The notes: generated by a model from the letters alone, not told the origin. Shown: positions 43,564-52,220, counted from the stretch's first letter. The stretch is 64,000 nucleotides of DNA from Streptosporangium subroseum (GCF_900188345.1 NZ_FZOD01000052.1:1-64000), one strand, 5' to 3'. Translations and numbers: made by a program.

Positions 43564-44058
43564 CTAAGAGACGCCTGACTCCGGGTTCAGGTTCACCACG
43601 ATCGCGGTGGCGACGGCCGCCACACCTTCGCCACGCCCGGTGAGCCCCAGCCCGTCGGTCGTGGTGGCGATGACGCTCACCGGAGCGCCCACGGCGTCAC
43701 TGAGCGCCTTCTCGGCCTCCGCACGGCGGGGTGACACCTTGGGCCGGTTGCCGATCACCTGGATGGCCACATTGCCGATCTCAAAGCCTGCGGCGCGCAC
43801 CTTGCCGGCGGCCTCCCGCAACAGGGTGACGCCGGAGGCTCCCGCCCAGCGGGGATCGGAAGTGCCGAACAGCCCGCCCAGATCGCCGAGACCCGCCGCG
43901 GACAGCAGCGCGTCACAAGCGGCGTGAGCGGCCGCGTCACCGTCGGAGTGACCGTCCAGGCCGATTTCGCCCGGCCAGTGAAGGCCCGCGAGATGCAGCT
44001 CGCGTCCGGATGCGAACGGGTGGACGTCGACTCCGACGCCCACCCGTGGAAATGTCAT
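43564..44058 (-). CDS. ispF: 2-C-methyl-D-erythritol 2,4-cyclodiphosphate synthase
   Basis: The 164-residue protein has the IspF zinc-site and substrate motifs GVGVDVHPFASG (DVH), LDGHSDGDAAAHA, LGDLGGLFGTSDP and TTTDGLGLTGRGEG. It acts in the MEP isoprenoid pathway. It starts 2 nt after the carD stop. IspD, usually between carD and ispF in related genomes, is absent here. Confidence 0.96.
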   Translation of the reverse strand: MTFPRVGVGVDVHPFASGRELHLAGLHWPGEIGLDGHSDGDAAAHAACDALLSAAGLGDLGGLFGTSDPRWAGASGVTLLREAAGKVRAAGFEIGNVAIQVIGNRPKVSPRRAEAEKALSDAVGAPVSVIATTTDGLGLTGRGEGVAAVATAIVVNLNPESGVS

Positions 44059-44060
44059 GT

Positions 44061-44543
44061 TCAGGAGTTGAGAACCTCATCCAGCAAAGCCTCGGCCTTG
44101 TCCTCGTTGGTCTTCTCGGCGAGCGCGAGCTCGCTAACCAGGATCTGCCGTGCTTTTGCCAGCATGCGCTTCTCTCCTGCGGAGAGTCCGCGTTCCCTGT
44201 CTCGTCGCCATAGGTCACGAACGACCTCGGCCACCTTATTGACGTCACCGGACGCCAGCTTCTCAAGGTTGGCCTTATAGCGGCGGGACCAGTTCGTAGG
44301 CTCTTCGGTGTGAGGCATGCGAAGCACGTCAAAAACGCGCTCAAGGCCCTCTTGTCCGACGACATCGCGAACACCGACGAGTTCGGCGTTGTCTGCCGGC
44401 ACCTGGACGGTAAGGTCGCCCTTGTCGACCTTAAGAACCAGGTAGGTCCTTTCCTCACCCTTGATGGTTCGGGTCGTGATCGCCTCGATCCGAGCAGCCC
44501 CGTGGTGGGGGTAGACGACAGTGTCGCCGACCTGGAAAGTCAT
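44061..44543 (-). CDS. carD: CarD family transcriptional regulator
   Basis: The 160-residue protein starts FQVGDTVVYPHHGAARIEAI, the RNA polymerase-interacting CarD domain, and continues with the helical DNA-binding half (NWSRRYKANLEKLASGDV, GEKRMLAKARQILVSELALA). CarD stabilises open complexes at rRNA and other promoters. GGAAGGGG precedes ATG 44543. The region 44544-44804 between it and the divergent lipoprotein gene holds both promoters. Confidence 0.96.
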   Translation of the reverse strand: MTFQVGDTVVYPHHGAARIEAITTRTIKGEERTYLVLKVDKGDLTVQVPADNAELVGVRDVVGQEGLERVFDVLRMPHTEEPTNWSRRYKANLEKLASGDVNKVAEVVRDLWRRDRERGLSAGEKRMLAKARQILVSELALAEKTNEDKAEALLDEVLNS

Positions 44544-44804
44544 GTGACAAGTACCCCTTCCGCTGTACTCAAGAGTACCACGTATCCACAGCCTCCCGGA
44601 ACAGTGAAATCACCATAACTGCAGGTCAAAGCCGCATCTTATGGCTTGACAAGCGCTCAACAGTATGAATCAAAGGTCTAAAAAGCACCTATGACCTGCG
44701 TTCCTCGTCTTCCGGCGATCAGGTGGGCCACCGGAAAACCCGGGAATCGCGACGGATAGGGTTGCCCTTGCCCTACCTCATGTGTGACAAGGAGAACTCG
44801 CACC

Positions 44805-45422
44805 GTGACCCGCATCAGCCGTCACCGGGTGATCGCCGCCGCCGCGTTCCTCGCAGCCGCCCCGGCCTTGGCCGGCTGCGGTGCCGGATCCGACGCGATC
44901 ACCAACCAGCCCTACACCCCGACCGAGGCTCTGACGAAGCAGGTGAACGGGATCAACATCTCCCAGGCCTTCTTCCTGGGCCCGGACTCCGGCGCGACGA
45001 TCGCCCCGGGCGCGGCGACGCCGCTCTACCTGTCCGTGGTGAACACCAACCAAGCCCCGGACCAGCTCGTCGGCGTCGGGGTCGACTCCGCCCTGGGCAC
45101 CGCGAAGGTGAGCTCTCCGGTGACGCTTCCCGTTCAGACGCGGGTGAGCATCGGCAACCCCACCCCCTCCATCCTGATCGAGGGGCTGAAGAAGCCTCTC
45201 AGGGGCGGCGAGAGCATCCAGGTGCAGCTGCAGTTCGCCAACGCGGGGCTCGTCCCCCTCACGATTCCGGTCATCACCCGTAGCCGCGAGTTCACCAGCC
45301 TGCCGCAGGCTCCGGGCGTCAGTGCGGCTCCCACGCCGACGCCCACGCCCACCGCCTCCGCCTCTGCCTCCACGGACTCCATGGAGGACATGGGGCACTC
45401 CACGGAAGGCACGGACGGGTAG
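44805..45422 (+). CDS. Secreted lipoprotein (PCu(A)C-like)
   Basis: The 205-residue protein starts at GTG 44805 behind AAGGAGAA. It has a signal peptide with lipobox ALAGC. The core (residues 50-165) is a beta-rich domain (GATIAPGAATPLYLSVVNTN, LPVQTRVSIGN, LRGGESIQVQLQFANAGL) like the copper chaperone-type PCu(A)C lipoproteins, but the Met/His copper site is not clear. The tail is Thr/Pro/Ser-rich. Homologs sit beside the phoP/regX3 locus in other actinobacteria. Confidence 0.82.
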   Translation: MTRISRHRVIAAAAFLAAAPALAGCGAGSDAITNQPYTPTEALTKQVNGINISQAFFLGPDSGATIAPGAATPLYLSVVNTNQAPDQLVGVGVDSALGTAKVSSPVTLPVQTRVSIGNPTPSILIEGLKKPLRGGESIQVQLQFANAGLVPLTIPVITRSREFTSLPQAPGVSAAPTPTPTPTASASASTDSMEDMGHSTEGTDG

Positions 45423-45462
45423 GGCGCACCCCTCCAGAGCACACCCCGCCAGAGCAGAAACG

Positions 45463-45501
45463 CCGAAGCCGGCGGCTCTTCAAAAGAGTCGCCGACTTCG
45501 G
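45463..45501. terminator. Bidirectional terminator
   Basis: CCGAAG-C-CGGCGGCTCTT pairs with AAGAGTCGCCG-A-CTTCGG around a short CAA loop, between the convergent lipoprotein and response regulator genes. Two mismatches interrupt the stem. Confidence 0.75.
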
Positions 45502-45651
45502 TCTGTCAGAACCACCGCGGGCCCGGGGCTCAGGCCTCGGGCGCGGACGCGCCCGGGCCTGCTTCGGGGCCGGACCCGCCTGAGGGGTCGTCAGAAGGCC
45601 GCCGGGCCCGATAAAGGTGGCGAGTAACGGGACCGCGGCCCGCCGCGGGTC

Positions 45652-46341
45652 TCAGGCCTCGGCGGGGTCGAACTTGTAGCCCAGGCCCCGGACGGTCAGG
45701 ATGCAGCGGGGGTTGGAGGGATCGGCCTCGACCTTGGCGCGCAGCCGCTTGACGTGGACGTCCAGGGTCTTGGTGTCGCCCACGTAGTCGGCGCCCCAGA
45801 CCCGGTCGATGAGCTGGCCCCGGGTGAGCACACGGCCGGCGTTGCGCAGCAGTACTTCCAGCAGCTCGAACTCCTTGAGCGGGAGCTGCACCTGCTCACC
45901 GCGGACGGCGACGATGTGCCGGTCGACGTCCATCCGGACCGGTCCCGCGGCCAGTACGGCCGTCTCCAGCTCCTCCACGTCACCCTGGCGGCGCAGCACC
46001 GCGCGGATGCGGGCCACCAGCTCCCTGGAGGAGAAGGGCTTGGTCACGTAGTCGTCCGCGCCGAGCTCCAGCCCGACGACCTTGTCGATCTCGCTGTCCT
46101 TGGCGGTCAGCATGATGACCGGCACGTTCGAGCGCTGGCGGAGAGAACGGCACACCTCGGTCCCGGGCAGGCCGGGAAGCATCAGGTCGAGCAGCACCAG
46201 GTCGGCGCCGGTACGGTCGAAGGTCTCCAGCGCCTCGGGGCCGGTGCCGGCCACCACGACCTCGAAGCCCTCCTTGCGCAGCATGTATGACAGGGCGTCG
46301 GAGAACGATTCTTCGTCCTCGACAACAAGCACGCGAGTCAC
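45652..46341 (-). CDS. regX3: OmpR-family response regulator (RegX3/PhoP type)
   Basis: The 229-residue protein has a receiver domain (VLVVEDEESFSDAL, LVLLDLMLPGLPG with the phospho-Asp, LTAKDSE, DDYVTKPFS) and a C-terminal winged helix (ELLEVLLRNAGRVLTRGQLI, DVHVKRLRAKVE, VRGLGYKF). It is the response regulator of phosphate starvation in actinobacteria. GTG 46341 overlaps the senX3 stop (GTGA). In-frame sequence upstream to 46449 is a shadow. Confidence 0.95.
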   Translation of the reverse strand: MTRVLVVEDEESFSDALSYMLRKEGFEVVVAGTGPEALETFDRTGADLVLLDLMLPGLPGTEVCRSLRQRSNVPVIMLTAKDSEIDKVVGLELGADDYVTKPFSSRELVARIRAVLRRQGDVEELETAVLAAGPVRMDVDRHIVAVRGEQVQLPLKEFELLEVLLRNAGRVLTRGQLIDRVWGADYVGDTKTLDVHVKRLRAKVEADPSNPRCILTVRGLGYKFDPAEA

Positions 46342-47531
46342 TGCGCGGCCTCCAGGGGGATCGTAGTAGTGCCAGGTGCGGCTACCGCCATGCCGCCGAA
46401 GGCGGGCAGGCGGAGGGTGAAAGTGGAGCCGGAGCCTTCCTTGCTCCACACCGTGACCGCGCCGTTGTGAGAGGCGGCCACGTGTTTGACGATGGCCAGG
46501 CCGAGGCCCGTGCCACCGGTCGCCCGCGAACGGGCGGCGTCGACGCGGAAGAACCGTTCGAAGATCCGTTCCTGAGCGCTCTCGGGGATGCCGATCCCCT
46601 GATCGCTCACGCTGATCTCGACCGATTCGGTGTGAGCGCCCGCCGCGCGTGCGCTGACCACGACCCGGGTGTGCTCGGGGCTGTAGGCGACCGCGTTGTC
46701 GATGAGGTTTCGCAACGCGGTGACGAGGAGCTCGTCGTCGCCCCAGATCTGCAGGCCCTCGACACCCCCCGCGACCAGGGTGATGTCCTTGGCCGCCGCC
46801 GTGGTGTTGCAGCGGTCGATGGCCTCGTGCACCACCTCGTCGATCGGGACCGGACCCGGGGTGGGGATGGGCTCGGCTCCCTGGATCCGGGAGAGGGTGA
46901 TGAGGTCCTGGACGAGGTAGGTGAGTCGTGCGGCCTCGTGTTGCATACGCCCGGCGAACCGGGTGACCGCCTCGGGGTCGTCGGCGGCGTCCTGAATGGT
47001 CTCGGCCAGGAGGGACAGGGCGCCCACCGGCGTCTTGAGCTCGTGGCTCACGTTGGCCACGAAGTCGCGGCGGACCGCCTCGACCCGCCGGTGCTCGGTC
47101 TGGTCCTCGGCGAGCACGAGCACCTGGCCGTACGAACCCAGCGGTGCGACCCGCACCGCGAAGTTGGTCGACTCCTGGCCGAACTTGTGCCCGGCCACCT
47201 CGATCTCGCTCTCGCGGATCTCGCCGTCCCTGCGTACCTGCCTGGCCATCGCGAGCAACTCGGCCGCCATCAGGTGGTCGCCTTTGACCAGCCCGAACGC
47301 GCGTGCGGCCGAACTGGCCCGCAGCACCCGGTCCTCCTTGTCGAGCACGACCGCCGAGGACGGCAGCACGGCCAGCACCGAGGCGACGCCCTGGGGCAAC
47401 GCGCCGGGCTCGACATCGTCTGTCGGTGTCATGACCTGCCTCTGTCCCACGTTCTGGCGGACGACCATCACGGCCAGTGCTCCCACGACAAAACCGGCCA
47501 GCGCGGCCAGGCTCGCCATCAGCTCACTCAC
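46338..47531 (-). CDS. senX3: Phosphate-sensing histidine kinase (SenX3/PhoR type)
   Basis: The 397-residue kinase has an N-terminal membrane helix (LAALAGFVVGALAVMVV), a PAS-like domain (about 45-140), the H box FVANVSHELKTPVGALSLL, N box DNLIDNAVAYSP, and G boxes SDQGIGIPE and GGTGLGLAIVKH. GTG 47531 follows AGGAGGACCAC. It is the sensor partner of RegX3 and is divergent from phoU, as in Streptomyces phoU-phoR-phoP. Confidence 0.95.
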   Translation of the reverse strand: MSELMASLAALAGFVVGALAVMVVRQNVGQRQVMTPTDDVEPGALPQGVASVLAVLPSSAVVLDKEDRVLRASSAARAFGLVKGDHLMAAELLAMARQVRRDGEIRESEIEVAGHKFGQESTNFAVRVAPLGSYGQVLVLAEDQTEHRRVEAVRRDFVANVSHELKTPVGALSLLAETIQDAADDPEAVTRFAGRMQHEAARLTYLVQDLITLSRIQGAEPIPTPGPVPIDEVVHEAIDRCNTTAAAKDITLVAGGVEGLQIWGDDELLVTALRNLIDNAVAYSPEHTRVVVSARAAGAHTESVEISVSDQGIGIPESAQERIFERFFRVDAARSRATGGTGLGLAIVKHVAASHNGAVTVWSKEGSGSTFTLRLPAFGGMAVAAPGTTTIPLEAAQ

Positions 47532-47625
47532 GTGGTCCTCCTGTAGGCTTCACGTCCCTGATGGTAGGTGGGTGTTTTCAGTTTCGGGGCAGCTCAGGGG
47601 CTATGACCAAGGCCTTTCCCATAAA

Positions 47626-47658
47626 GTTCACTTTATGGTCGAGGTTCGTTCATTGTTT
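47626..47658 (+). promoter_or_regulatory. PHO-box-like direct repeats between senX3 and phoU
   Basis: Three adjacent 11-bp units are visible: GTTCACTTTAT, GGTCGAGGTTC and GTTCATTGTTT. The first and third start GTTCA as in PhoP/RegX3 sites (GTTCACC repeats every 11 bp); the middle is degenerate. It lies 19 nt before phoU in the divergent region, so the system probably controls itself and phoU. Confidence 0.6.
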
Positions 47659-47677
47659 CGCACATACGGTGGCTTTC

Positions 47678-48337
47678 ATGCGCGATGCCTATCACGACGA
47701 ACTTGATGCCCTCACCGAACAACTGGTTGAGATGACCCGCCTCGTCAGGTCGGCGATCTCACGGGCCACCACCGCCCTCCTGGACGCCGACCTCCACCTT
47801 GCCGAAAGCGTCATCTCCCAGGACGAAGAGGTCAACAGGATCTTCGCGGAGATCGAGACGTCGATCTTCGAACTGATGGCCAGGCAGCAGCCGGTGGCGG
47901 TGGACCTCCGAATGGTCATCGCCGCCCTGCGTATGGGCACCGACCTCGAGCGCATGGGCGACCTCGCCGAGCACGTGGCGAAGGTGGCCAGGCTGCGCCA
48001 CCCCGAGTCGGCGATCCCGCCGGAGATCCGCGACACCATCCTGGAGATGGGTCAGATCGCCGAGCGCCTCATCACCAAGACCGGCAGCTGCATCGCCTCG
48101 CGCGACGTGGACACGGCCATGGAGCTTGAGGCGGACGACGACGCGATGGACAAGCTGCACCGCAGGCTGTTCAAGGTCCTGATGGCCAAGGACTGGAAGT
48201 ACGGCGTCGAGCCGGCCATCGATGTGACGCTGATCGGCCGCTACTACGAGCGTTACGCCGACCACGCGGTCCGCGTCGCCCACGACGTGGTCTACCTGGT
48301 GACGGGCTCCCGGCCGCAGGACGTCACCACCGTTTAG
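47678..48337 (+). CDS. phoU: Phosphate transport regulatory protein
   Basis: The 219-residue protein starts MRDAYHDELDALTEQLVEMT and has the two PhoU helical repeats with metal-site motifs (MGTDLERMGDLAEHV and IGRYYERYADHAVRVAHDV). It represses the Pho response when phosphate is high. The longer upstream open frame is a shadow of the promoter region. Confidence 0.95.
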   Translation: MRDAYHDELDALTEQLVEMTRLVRSAISRATTALLDADLHLAESVISQDEEVNRIFAEIETSIFELMARQQPVAVDLRMVIAALRMGTDLERMGDLAEHVAKVARLRHPESAIPPEIRDTILEMGQIAERLITKTGSCIASRDVDTAMELEADDDAMDKLHRRLFKVLMAKDWKYGVEPAIDVTLIGRYYERYADHAVRVAHDVVYLVTGSRPQDVTTV

Positions 48338-48391
48338 AGCGGCCCCTCGGGTGCCGTGAACATCTGGAGCCTTGAGCCTCTCGGGGTCGCG

Positions 48392-48430
48392 AAGGAGAAG
48401 GGCCCGCCAAGCCGGCGGGCCCTTCTCCTT
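48392..48430. terminator. Strong bidirectional terminator after phoU
   Basis: AAGGAGAAGGGCCCGCC (48392-48408) and GGCGGGCCCTTCTCCTT (48414-48430) form a perfect 17-bp stem with a 5-nt loop, followed by TTT. It separates convergent phoU and gpmA. Confidence 0.9.
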
Positions 48431-48477
48431 TTCTGCTTCCGTTTTCCCCGCTGGGATCCGCCCGAGGCCGGCGGGAC

Positions 48478-49221
48478 CTACTTGCCCTGGTTGGCCACGG
48501 CCTCGATGGCGGCCTCGGCGGCGTCGGGGTCGAGATACCGGCCGCCCTTGGTGGTCGGGCAAAAATCGCCGTCCAGCTCGTACTGGAGCGGGATGCCCGT
48601 GGGGATGTTGAGCCCGGCGATGTCCTCGTCGCTGACTCCGTCCAGGTGCTTGACCAGGGCCCGGAGCGAGTTGCCGTGCGCGACGACCAGAACGGTCCTG
48701 CCCGCCGCGAGCTCCGGCACGATCTGGTCGTACCAGTACGGCAGCATGCGCCCGACGACGTCCTTGAGGCACTCGGTCCTCGGCAGCAGCTCGCCCGGCA
48801 GCAACGCGTAGCGAGGGTCACCGGCCTGGGAGAACTCGTCGTCGTCAGCGATCGGGGGCGGGGGGACGTCGTACGAACGACGCCAGAGCATGAACTGCTC
48901 GTCGCCGAACTCGGCGCGCGTCTGCGCCTTGTCCTTGCCCTGGAGCGCACCGTAGTGACGTTCGTTGAGCCGCCAGGACCTGGAGACCGGCAGCCAGAGC
49001 AGATCGGCGGCGCCCAGTGCGAGATTGGCGGTCTGGATCGCCCGGGTCATCACGGAGGTGTGAACCACGTCGGGCCGCACTCCGGCGTCGACCAGCAGCC
49101 GCCCGCCGCGCCGCGCCTCCTCCTCGCCCTTGGCCGAGAGCCCCACATCCACCCAGCCGGTGAACAGGCCCTTTGCGTTCCATTCGCTCTCACCGTGCCG
49201 CAACAGCACCAAAGTCGACAT
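48478..49221 (-). CDS. gpmA: 2,3-bisphosphoglycerate-dependent phosphoglycerate mutase
   Basis: The 247-residue protein has the RHG motif LVLLRHGESEWN, LFTGWVDVGLSAKGEEEA, TSVMTRAIQTA, WRLNERHYGALQGKDKAQ and the second His in VLVVAHGNSLRALVKHL. It interconverts 3- and 2-phosphoglycerate in glycolysis. The order mshA-YbjN-gpmA-senX3-regX3 is conserved with mycobacteria. Confidence 0.96.
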   Translation of the reverse strand: MSTLVLLRHGESEWNAKGLFTGWVDVGLSAKGEEEARRGGRLLVDAGVRPDVVHTSVMTRAIQTANLALGAADLLWLPVSRSWRLNERHYGALQGKDKAQTRAEFGDEQFMLWRRSYDVPPPPIADDDEFSQAGDPRYALLPGELLPRTECLKDVVGRMLPYWYDQIVPELAAGRTVLVVAHGNSLRALVKHLDGVSDEDIAGLNIPTGIPLQYELDGDFCPTTKGGRYLDPDAAEAAIEAVANQGK

Positions 49222-49246
49222 GGAAGCAAGCTAGCTTAGTGCGCGG

Positions 49247-49372
49247 CCGTTCAACGCCCGGGGTCGGCTCAATCCCCCGGGACGGCTCATACGCTCAGGG
49301 TTGGTTCAACCCGCGGGGACGGCCTCAACGCCCGGGGTGGTTCAACCCTCAGGTCGGCTCAACGCTCGGGGT
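49247..49372. repeat. Degenerate ~18-nt tandem repeat ending in a gene's stop
   Basis: Seven units of 16-20 nt start at 49247, 49265, 49283, 49303, 49320, 49339 and 49355. The pattern is CGGCTCAACGCCCGGGGT. The last unit contains TCA at 49359-49361, the TGA stop of the YbjN gene, plus its last codons (A-D-P-E-R). The TCA is kept in all seven units. Confidence 0.88.
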
Positions 49373-49952
49373 CGGCGAATCGGGCGAACGCCTGGAGGTT
49401 GGCGAGTGACTCGCCCCGTTTGGCCCGCCACTCCCACTCCCGCCGGATCGAGGAGGCGAAGCCCAGCTCCAGAGCGCGGTCGAATCCCTCGTCCGAGTAG
49501 GTGAGGACGCACCCGAGGAGCCGGTCGATCTCCTCCTCGGAGATCGCCGCGAGCGGGATCCGGCCCACGAGGTAGACGTCGCCGACCGGATCGAGGGCGA
49601 AGTGCACGCCGTACATGGAGCCGTTCTTGGTCAGCAGCCAGCGGTAGAACTCCGCGTGGTTCTCATCGGGCTGGCGGCAGAAGAACGCCTCCACGTGCAG
49701 GACCTGGTCTCCGACGATCAGCCAGACCATGGTCGCGAGTTTGTGCTGGCCGGGGAGCTTGACCAGGAAGGCTCCGGGCCTGGGCTGCTCGAAGGAGACC
49801 TCCGCGCCCTTCAGCGCCGCCTCGATCGCTTCACTCACGGGACCGACCTCTCGATAGTGGACCGGCTCTCGCTCCTCGTGGACGAGCTCTCGATCGCCGC
49901 TCGGGGACCGGCTCTTCATCCCCATGCCCACAGCCGCCTCACCCATGCCCAC
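49359..49952 (-). CDS. YbjN domain protein
   Basis: The 197-residue protein carries a YbjN (type III secretion chaperone-like) domain: VSEAIEAALKGAEVSFEQPR, HKLATMVWLIVGDQVLHVEA, FYRWLLTKNGSMYGVHFALD. Its homolog (Rv0487 in Mycobacterium) also lies between mshA and gpm1. The function is unknown. The N-terminal 30 residues (GMGEAAVGMGMK) come from a short DNA duplication; the true start may be at GTG or Met codons up to 36 residues later. Confidence 0.85.
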   Translation of the reverse strand: MGMGEAAVGMGMKSRSPSGDRELVHEEREPVHYREVGPVSEAIEAALKGAEVSFEQPRPGAFLVKLPGQHKLATMVWLIVGDQVLHVEAFFCRQPDENHAEFYRWLLTKNGSMYGVHFALDPVGDVYLVGRIPLAAISEEEIDRLLGCVLTYSDEGFDRALELGFASSIRREWEWRAKRGESLANLQAFARFADPER

Positions 49953-49955
49953 AGC

Positions 49956-50127
49956 TTACGAGTCGGCCGCGACGAAGAACCCGATCACGAGCCGGCCGCG
50001 GCCGGGACGCGCCACGCGTCCCGATCATGATCGGGACGCTTCACGGACCGGCCGCGGCCAGGACGCGCTTCACGAACCGGCCGCGATCGGGACGCGTTTT
50101 ACGAGTTGACCGCGATGGGGACCCGGT
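49956..50127. repeat. 29-nt tandem repeat derived from the mshA 3' end
   Basis: Six units start at 49956, 49985, 50014, 50041, 50070 and 50099; all are 29 nt except the third (27). The last one (TTACGAGTTGACCGCGATGG) is the end of mshA: its first three bases are the TAA stop. Four others begin TTACGA, TCACGA or TCACGG, so a stop codon (TAA or TGA on the mshA strand) sits at the same position in five of six units. The shared core is CCGGCCGCGnnCGGGACGCG. Confidence 0.92.
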
Positions 50128-51376
50128 GCAGGTTCGCCATCGCCCCGGCGTAGACCTCGGCGAGCCGTGCCGCGGTGGCCGACCAGCCGAAGGCCGCGGC
50201 GTGGGCCACCGCCCCCGTCGCCAGCGTCTCCCGCCAGGCGGGCCGCTGGATGAAATTGGTGAGCACCTGTGCCCAGTCCTGAGGATCGTGCCCCTCGACG
50301 AGCACGCCGGACACCCCGTCGCGTACGGCGGTGCGCAGCCCGCCCACGGAGGCCGCGACGACCGGGGTGCCGCAGGCCTGCGACTCCAGCGCGACCAGGC
50401 CGAACGACTCGCTGTGCGAGGGGACGACGGTCACGTCGGCGGCGCGGTACCAGTCGGCCAGCTCGTACTGGGGCGCCGGGGGAACGATCCTGACCACGTC
50501 CGAGATGCCCAGCGAGGCGGCCAGGTCGGTGAGGTAGGAGGGACGGGCCAGGCCGTTGCCACTGGGGCCGCCGACGCAGGCGACGACGAGCCTCGACCGG
50601 AGCGAGGGATCGTCGATGAGCATCCGGGCCGCGGCGCGCAACAGCACGTCCGGGGCCTTCAGCGGCTGCACGCGGCCGACGAACAGCAGCACGTGGGCGT
50701 CCTGCGGCAGATCGAGCCGGTGACGGGCCGCGCCCTTGGACGCGGGCTGGAAGACCCTGAGGCTCACCCCGGGGTTGACGACCTCGACGAGGGCGGGGGC
50801 GGCGCCGTACAGATCGACGAGCTCCTGGGCCTCGGTCGGGGTGTTGGCCACCAGCCTGTCGGCGACCTCCACGACCTGCTGCTCGCCCAGCACGCGGGCG
50901 GTCGGCTCGGGCTTGTCGTCCTCGGCCAGCAGGAGGTTCTTCACCTTGGCCATGGTGTGCATGGTGTGCACCAGCGGCACGCCCCAGCGCTCCTTGGCCA
51001 GCCAGCCCACCTGGCCGGACAGCCAGTAGTGAGAGTGGATCACGTCGTACCGGCCCGGCTCGTACATGGCCTCGGTGCGCAGCACGCCCGAGAGGAACCC
51101 GCAGAGCTGACCGGGCAGGTCGCCCTTGTCGAGCTCCTCGTACGGACCTGCGGTGATGTGGCGGACCCAGACGCCGGGAACGATCTCGGCGACCGGTGGT
51201 AAATCACGTGCGGTCTGCCGGGTGAAGATCTCGATCTCCACTCCAAGCTCGGCCAGACGTTTGGCCACCTCGACGATATAGACGTTCATGCCGCCCGCGT
51301 CTCCCGTCCCGGGTTGATCCAGGGGGGACGTGTGCATACTGATCGTCGCGACTCGGCTGACCCGCCGTCGCCTCAC
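50099..51376 (-). CDS. mshA: D-inositol-3-phosphate glycosyltransferase (mycothiol synthesis)
   Basis: The 425-residue GT-B enzyme (family GT4) has RVATISMHTSPLDQPGTGDA, GGMNVYIVEVAKRL, VIHSHYWLSGQVG, LLFVGRVQPLKAPDVLL and the donor-site SESFGLVALESQACGTPVVA. It makes the first intermediate of mycothiol from UDP-GlcNAc and inositol phosphate. GTG 51376 follows GGAGG at ideal spacing; the longer frame to 51538 is a shadow of the divergent SDR gene. Confidence 0.96.
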   Translation of the reverse strand: MRRRRVSRVATISMHTSPLDQPGTGDAGGMNVYIVEVAKRLAELGVEIEIFTRQTARDLPPVAEIVPGVWVRHITAGPYEELDKGDLPGQLCGFLSGVLRTEAMYEPGRYDVIHSHYWLSGQVGWLAKERWGVPLVHTMHTMAKVKNLLLAEDDKPEPTARVLGEQQVVEVADRLVANTPTEAQELVDLYGAAPALVEVVNPGVSLRVFQPASKGAARHRLDLPQDAHVLLFVGRVQPLKAPDVLLRAAARMLIDDPSLRSRLVVACVGGPSGNGLARPSYLTDLAASLGISDVVRIVPPAPQYELADWYRAADVTVVPSHSESFGLVALESQACGTPVVAASVGGLRTAVRDGVSGVLVEGHDPQDWAQVLTNFIQRPAWRETLATGAVAHAAAFGWSATAARLAEVYAGAMANLHRVPIAVNS

Positions 51377-51480
51377 CGACACCACCTCCGAACGGGCTAC
51401 AACCAACCACTTGTTCGCGGCATTCCCGCCATCCGGACACACGGGTCTAATACCCCGTGGCCCTGGCAGGATTGGGTGCC

Positions 51481-52218
51481 ATGAACAGGACAGCAGTGGT
51501 GACAGGGGCCAGCAGTGGCATCGGGGAGGCGACGGCACGCCGTCTGGCCGCCGAGGGTTTCGACGTGGTGGCGGCGGCCAGGCGCCGGGAACGGCTGGAC
51601 AGGCTGGCCGCCGAGGTGCCAGGAATCCGTGCGGCGACCCTGGACGTGACCTCCCAGGAGTCGGTGGACGCGTTCGCCGCCTCGCTGGACCGCTGCGACG
51701 TGCTGATCAACAACGCCGGCGGCGCGGTCGGCCTGGAGCCGGTGGCGAGCGGGGACGTGGCCGACTGGCAGCAGATGTACGACGTCAACGTGCTCGGCAC
51801 GCTGCGGGTCACCCAGGCGCTGCTGCCCCGCCTCATCGACTCGGGGGACGGCGTGCTGCTGATGCTGACCTCGGTGGCCGGGCTGGTCTCCTACGAGGGC
51901 GGCGGCGGCTACAACGCGGCCAAGCACGCCCAGACCTCGATGACCGAGGTGCTCAGGCTGGAACTGGTCGGCAAGCCGGTCCGGATCGTCGAGGTCGCCC
52001 CCGGCATGGTCCACACCGAGGAGTTCTCCCTCAACCGCTTCCGCGGCGACTCCTCCGCCGCCGACCGCGTCTACCAGGGCGTTCCCGACCCGCTCTCCGC
52101 CGACGACGTGGCCGACGCCATCTCCTGGTGCGTGACCCGCCCCGCCCACGTGAACATCGACCGCCTGGTCATCCGCCCCCGCGCCCAGGCCGCGCAGCAC
52201 AAGATCCACCGCGTCTGA
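51481..52218 (+). CDS. Short-chain dehydrogenase/reductase
   Basis: The 245-residue SDR has TAVVTGASSGIGEATARRLA, INNAGGAVG, Ser in MLTSVAGLVS and YNAAKHA as YxxxK. It resembles the SDR divergent from mshA in mycobacteria (Rv0484c). The substrate is unknown. ATG 51481. A methyltransferase gene follows 2 nt later. Confidence 0.9.
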   Translation: MNRTAVVTGASSGIGEATARRLAAEGFDVVAAARRRERLDRLAAEVPGIRAATLDVTSQESVDAFAASLDRCDVLINNAGGAVGLEPVASGDVADWQQMYDVNVLGTLRVTQALLPRLIDSGDGVLLMLTSVAGLVSYEGGGGYNAAKHAQTSMTEVLRLELVGKPVRIVEVAPGMVHTEEFSLNRFRGDSSAADRVYQGVPDPLSADDVADAISWCVTRPAHVNIDRLVIRPRAQAAQHKIHRV

Positions 52219-52220
52219 TC

